Below, one piece after another: positions 61,221-64,000 of a DNA stretch of 64,000 nucleotides (positions are counted from its first letter, which is position 1; each line of letters starts with the position of its first letter). Made by a program: the position numbers and the translations under genes. Under the pieces are notes generated by a model that saw only the letters and a list, made by a program, of their open reading frames with translations, searched no databases and was not told the origin of the DNA. The DNA lies in contig NZ_CP015506.1 of NCBI RefSeq assembly GCF_000294775.2, forward strand, positions 347,501 through 411,500, given 5' to 3'. This stretch comes from Cytobacillus oceanisediminis 2691. Lineage in GTDB: Bacteria; Bacillota; Bacilli; Bacillales; Cytobacillaceae.

Positions 61221-62183
61221 TTAATATCCCTTTTTATAATCTACTTGATTAATGCCGGGATTACCGCTGATTATGTACTCCTTTAAATTAGGAATGAATA
61301 TATCTTCAATCACACGCTTGGTATAGTATTCCGTCGATCCGGCAGTATGCGGGGTAATGATCACATTATCCTGTTCCCATAGCGGGCTGTCTTCAGAAAG
61401 CGGTTCTTTTTCAAATACATCCAGCCCTGCACCGGCAATCTGTCCGTTCTGCAGTGCGGCAATCAAATCTGTTTCTTTTACAATTTCACCCCGGCCGATA
61501 TTGATGAAGAAAGCAGTGTCCTTCATGCGGGTAAACTGTTCGGCTCCGAATAGCTGCCGTGTTTCCTGTGTAAGCGGAAGTGTGACGACAACATAGTCAC
61601 ATCGAGGCAGCACATCGTTCAACTGGCTGGAAGTATACATTTCATCTATATACTCTTCAGGTTTTCCGGAGTGTCGAACCCCAATAACCTTCATACCGAA
61701 TGCTTTGGCAATCCTGGCAGTTTCCTTCCCGATGGCTCCGGTGCCAATCATGCCGATGGTTTTATTGTGAATTTCAAGCTTCATTCCAGAATGGTGCCAT
61801 ACCTTAGCTTGCTGATTTTTTACATATGTATGGATTTTGCGGGTGAGCCCAAGCATTAATGCGAAAATCGTTTCTGAAATGGGGTTAGCATGTACGCCAT
61901 TTGCGCTGGTAATCTGGATGCCCTGTGATTCCATTTCTGCCAGGGGCAGAGAATCGACCCCGGCACTCCAGGACTGGAACCAGCGAAGATTGCTGTTTCC
62001 CTCAAGGACCATCTCTTTTAGTTCCTTTTTCCAGCCGGCGATCACTTCGGCTTCTTTCAGCTCATTGTGCCAGTTTGCTGAATCTTTTCCGGATATGAGC
62101 TCCCAATCGGGGATGATTTCTTTAATTTTATCAATCTGTGAGGGTTCCAGATCATGTGTGACGATACAGGTTCTATTTGACAT
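61221..62183 (-). CDS. D-2-hydroxyacid dehydrogenase
   Basis: 320 residues from ATG 62183 (TTGGAGGAA upstream). The NAD-binding Rossmann motif is GMIGTGAIGKETAR (about 137-150). The catalytic Arg, Glu and His are in NIGRGEIV, GAGLDVFEKEP and TPHTAGSTE. It belongs to the phosphoglycerate/hydroxyisocaproate dehydrogenase superfamily; the substrate, probably a 2-oxoacid or glyoxylate, is not defined. The gene stands alone. Confidence 0.92.
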   Translation of the reverse strand: MSNRTCIVTHDLEPSQIDKIKEIIPDWELISGKDSANWHNELKEAEVIAGWKKELKEMVLEGNSNLRWFQSWSAGVDSLPLAEMESQGIQITSANGVHANPISETIFALMLGLTRKIHTYVKNQQAKVWHHSGMKLEIHNKTIGMIGTGAIGKETARIAKAFGMKVIGVRHSGKPEEYIDEMYTSSQLNDVLPRCDYVVVTLPLTQETRQLFGAEQFTRMKDTAFFINIGRGEIVKETDLIAALQNGQIAGAGLDVFEKEPLSEDSPLWEQDNVIITPHTAGSTEYYTKRVIEDIFIPNLKEYIISGNPGINQVDYKKGY

Positions 62184-62318
62184 GTGTGTTCCTCCAAATT
62201 TTATTTTTTGAAAAGTCGGTAAATATATCATAGTCTATAAAACTATAAATGTGAACTTTTCGAATAAAATAGCTATCATAAGATAAATAAGTTTGTTGAG
62301 GTTGAGCGGTACGAAAGG

Positions 62319-62350
62319 AAAAAGCCCCCGGGCGATGGACCCGGGGGCTT
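62319..62350 (-). terminator. Terminator of the unknown gene at 62360
   Basis: An 11-bp GC-rich stem (AAGCCCCCGGG at 62322-62332 with CCCGGGGGCTT at 62340-62350) is followed by a T-run on the minus strand. Confidence 0.9.
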
Positions 62351-62359
62351 AATTATCTA

Positions 62360-62707
62360 TTAAGAGGGCTGAAACCCTATTAATTTTGCTTTCTTATCAA
62401 CGCCGAGTGTCTGTTTATCCGGGAAGGTAATGACAGAACTGATATAATCCCAGCGGATCAGAAAATGGGTGACGCAATCTTCTTCCTTCTGCTGTTCTTC
62501 TGGGATGTCGGTACCGTCTTCCTCTTTGACCATAGTGCGTTTGAAGCAAGGATTCTCAACCCATATTCCCATGCTTTCTGTTTTGATCAGTTTAACAAGG
62601 TACCATTCATCGGGCTGATAAATGCCTGTGATGGAGCCGACGAGATCATTTGGGAAGTTCTTGAATTTTATTTGAATTTTTTGTCCTGTAAAGTTTTCAA
62701 GATGCAT
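62360..62707 (-). CDS. Hypothetical small protein
   Basis: 115 residues with TTCAGGAGGTTC upstream, so it is very likely real. I do not recognise a family. It reads as a compact beta-rich protein: MHLENFTGQKIQIKFKNFP, then SITGIYQPDEWYLVKLIK, an acidic insertion (KEEDGTDIPEEQQKEED), and HFLIRWDYISSVITF. The strand pattern and glycine turns look Sm-like or SH3-like. Function unknown. Confidence 0.75.
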   Translation of the reverse strand: MHLENFTGQKIQIKFKNFPNDLVGSITGIYQPDEWYLVKLIKTESMGIWVENPCFKRTMVKEEDGTDIPEEQQKEEDCVTHFLIRWDYISSVITFPDKQTLGVDKKAKLIGFQPS

Positions 62708-62776
62708 ATATGAACCTCCTGAACTATTAAAATTCGTTTTATTATACTCTTCCTTTTTTTGATTGTTTTAAACATC

Positions 62777-62818
62777 AAAAAAGCAAGATCCACCCGATTT
62801 GGTGAACCTCGCTTTTTT
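62777..62818. terminator. Bidirectional terminator
   Basis: AAAAAAGCAAGATCCACC pairs imperfectly with GGTGAACCTCGCTTTTTT. On the minus strand it terminates the MBL gene. Confidence 0.8.
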
Positions 62819-62892
62819 ATTGTTTACCAGAAAATTAAAAAATCGCAACGTGTAAATAAGTTTGAGGATAAGTTTATTCACGGCTGGCTCAC

Positions 62893-62933
62893 AGCGCCTG
62901 CCCCCTCGAGGTGTCAGGGGTGAGCGAGGCGCT
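62893..62933 (+). repeat. Palindromic intergenic element
   Basis: AGCGCCT (62893-62899) pairs with AGGCGCT (62927-62933) and CCCCT with AGGGG inside. The core GCGCCTGCCCC...CTCGAG resembles the elements at 10723 and 52800. Confidence 0.6.
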
Positions 62934-62946
62934 TACACTTTTGTTT

Positions 62947-63795
62947 TTAGCCTTCCCCGTCTACATATTTTCCGTGATCAGGAACGGCAATTTCATCAAA
63001 ATTATTTACGAGCTTGGTGAGGCTTTCCCTTAATACAGCAGCAGCCATTGGAATGCCATGACCGGTGATGGCGACATCTGGCTGAAGGGCTTCAAGTTTC
63101 TGTACGGAAGTCCGGGCAGAATCCCAATCAGTTGTGAGGTAGCGGGGCGGGCCGCTGATTTCCTGTTCCTGGGTGAGCACACTATATAAGGACTCCTGCT
63201 TCACTGTTACGAAAGCGTCACCTGCAATCAGCACGCGATCCGACTCCCTGAATAAGGAAACATGGCCGGGAGTATGACCTGGTGTGTGAATCCATATCCA
63301 TCCTTCCATATGGGGAACATTTCCGTCTTCAGGGAAAGGCTGAATATGGGTATCGAGATCAATGCCTTCATGCGGAAAAGTGGGGGACATCTTTGCGACA
63401 AGTCCGCCTTCAACACTCGCGTCAGGTTTTGGGTAATCCTGCTGTCCTATTAAGAATGGCATTTCGAGTGTATGAGCGTATACAGGAACCTGCCAGTGCT
63501 CAACTAAATCAATAATTGCACCAACATGGTCAAAGTGGCCATGTGTAAGAATAATGGCTTTCGGTCTTGCGTTCTCTCCAAAGAGTTCTTCCGCCGCATC
63601 CATAATTTTTTCTGCAGATTTTGGCATGCCTGCGTCAACCAGAACCCAGTCGCCGGGCTTTTCTGATATTCGCACAAAACAAACATTCACAATCTGAACT
63701 GTCAGGCAGTAGACTCCATCCGCTTCATTAACAATCATTCCGCTCGTGGAGGAAGTCATGGGCATATAGCGTTCAGTAGATGAACTTTCCTTCAA
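62947..63795 (-). CDS. MBL-fold metallohydrolase
   Basis: 282 residues from the TTG at 63795, which follows a perfect AAGGAGG; the open frame to 63945 lacks a ribosome site and continues through the terminator-rich region. Zinc ligands are in THGHFDHVGA, HTPGHTPGHV, AGDAFV and TGHGIP. It is a glyoxalase II-like or lactonase-like hydrolase of unknown substrate. The lone gene is bounded by terminators. Confidence 0.9.
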   Translation of the reverse strand: MKESSSTERYMPMTSSTSGMIVNEADGVYCLTVQIVNVCFVRISEKPGDWVLVDAGMPKSAEKIMDAAEELFGENARPKAIILTHGHFDHVGAIIDLVEHWQVPVYAHTLEMPFLIGQQDYPKPDASVEGGLVAKMSPTFPHEGIDLDTHIQPFPEDGNVPHMEGWIWIHTPGHTPGHVSLFRESDRVLIAGDAFVTVKQESLYSVLTQEQEISGPPRYLTTDWDSARTSVQKLEALQPDVAITGHGIPMAAAVLRESLTKLVNNFDEIAVPDHGKYVDGEG

Positions 63796-63909
63796 GGATA
63801 TTACCTCCTTAGTAATTTTAGAAATAACAGGGCATTTATCTTTTTGAGTATACCCGCATGTGAACTTTGTATGCGGCATATTCAGGAGGAGTAGGGAATA
63901 AATGCAAAA

Positions 63910-63937
63910 AAGCTCTGCCTGAAATTCGGCAGAGCTT
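63910..63937 (-). terminator. Terminator of the gene entering from the right edge
   Basis: AAGCTCTGCC (63910-63919) pairs with GGCAGAGCTT (63928-63937), followed on the minus strand by a six-T run. Confidence 0.85.
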
Positions 63938-63951
63938 GGGTACATTATATA

Positions 63952-64000
63952 TTAAGATAGAAATTCATGCGGGTTTAAACCGAGTTCCATGCAGATCTCT
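63952..64000 (-). CDS. C-terminal end of an unidentified gene, cut by the window edge
   Basis: A minus-strand frame enters from the right edge and ends in TAA at 63952-63954. Only 15 residues are visible (ending ELGLNPHEFLS), too few to identify a family. The terminator 15 nt further on, oriented for the minus strand, supports it as a real gene end. Confidence 0.5.
   Translation of the reverse strand, partial: EICMELGLNPHEFLS

Overview
The window is chromosomal DNA from a Bacillaceae-type Firmicute. Evidence: strong AGGAGG ribosome sites, several TTG and GTG starts, U-tailed intrinsic terminators after most transcription units, and a gene order that follows the Bacillus subtilis segment pur operon, yerA-yerB-yerC, pcrB-pcrA-ligA-camS(yerH), an SSS proline-type transporter, gatCAB, a TetR regulator, dgkB and rlmCD. 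Non-subtilis insertions (aceA, yueI, pncA, a P5C dehydrogenase, an ABC/LytTR cluster) and many intergenic repeats suggest a soil or marine relative such as the Cytobacillus/Mesobacillus group. That placement is inference. I see no rRNA, tRNA, CRISPR array, prophage or insertion sequence.

Region 1 (1-12.3 kb): most of the de novo purine operon, purK(partial)-B-C-S-Q-L-F-M-N-H-D, all on +. Genes overlap tightly from purC to purF. The operon is interrupted by three non-coding insertions: a 12-bp hairpin (purB/purC), a 21-bp-period array (purF/purM) and a palindromic dispersed repeat (purH/purD). A 37-residue membrane protein is encoded antisense to the purD 3' end.

Region 2 (12.3-22.5 kb): a DUF2892 membrane protein, yerA, lipoprotein yerB, yerC, then pcrB (archaeal-type ether lipid synthesis), helicase pcrA, NAD+ ligase ligA and lipoprotein camS.

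Region 3 (22.5-33.7 kb): a 52-bp tandem repeat, then carbon and nitrogen metabolism. This includes P5C dehydrogenase with a CcpA-like cre site, nicotinamidase, an SSS symporter with a 32-residue membrane protein immediately upstream, isocitrate lyase, YueI, a cupin and gatCAB for Gln-tRNA(Gln) formation.

Region 4 (33.7-36.7 kb): the most unusual locus. A protein made of an ABC-ATPase-like domain without a P-loop fused to a LytTR DNA-binding domain sits next to a normal ABC exporter (ATPase plus ABC-2 permease). Candidate operators flank it.

Region 5 (36.7-47.7 kb): thioredoxin-fold protein, nitronate monooxygenase-like protein, Mn-dependent pyrophosphatase, metallophosphoesterase, a V4R-STAS (RsbR-like) protein, DUF421, plsY, a zinc-finger/TM protein, TetR, dgkB and rlmCD.

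Region 6 (47.7-64 kb): two orphan PAS histidine kinases of the sporulation-kinase type, a secreted phosphodiesterase-type phosphatase, an SH3-C39 secreted protein, xpaC-yaaN behind a sigma-W-type promoter, an HTH_17 protein, a shortened TrxR-like flavoprotein, an M28 aminopeptidase, an EamA transporter, a second DUF421 protein, a D-2-hydroxyacid dehydrogenase, an unknown protein and an MBL-fold hydrolase. A gene tail on the minus strand runs off the right edge.

A theme across the window is short intergenic arrays with a 20-21 bp period but locus-specific sequence (7.4, 22.9, 29.7, 34.9, 40.3 and 46.1 kb). No standard feature type explains them.
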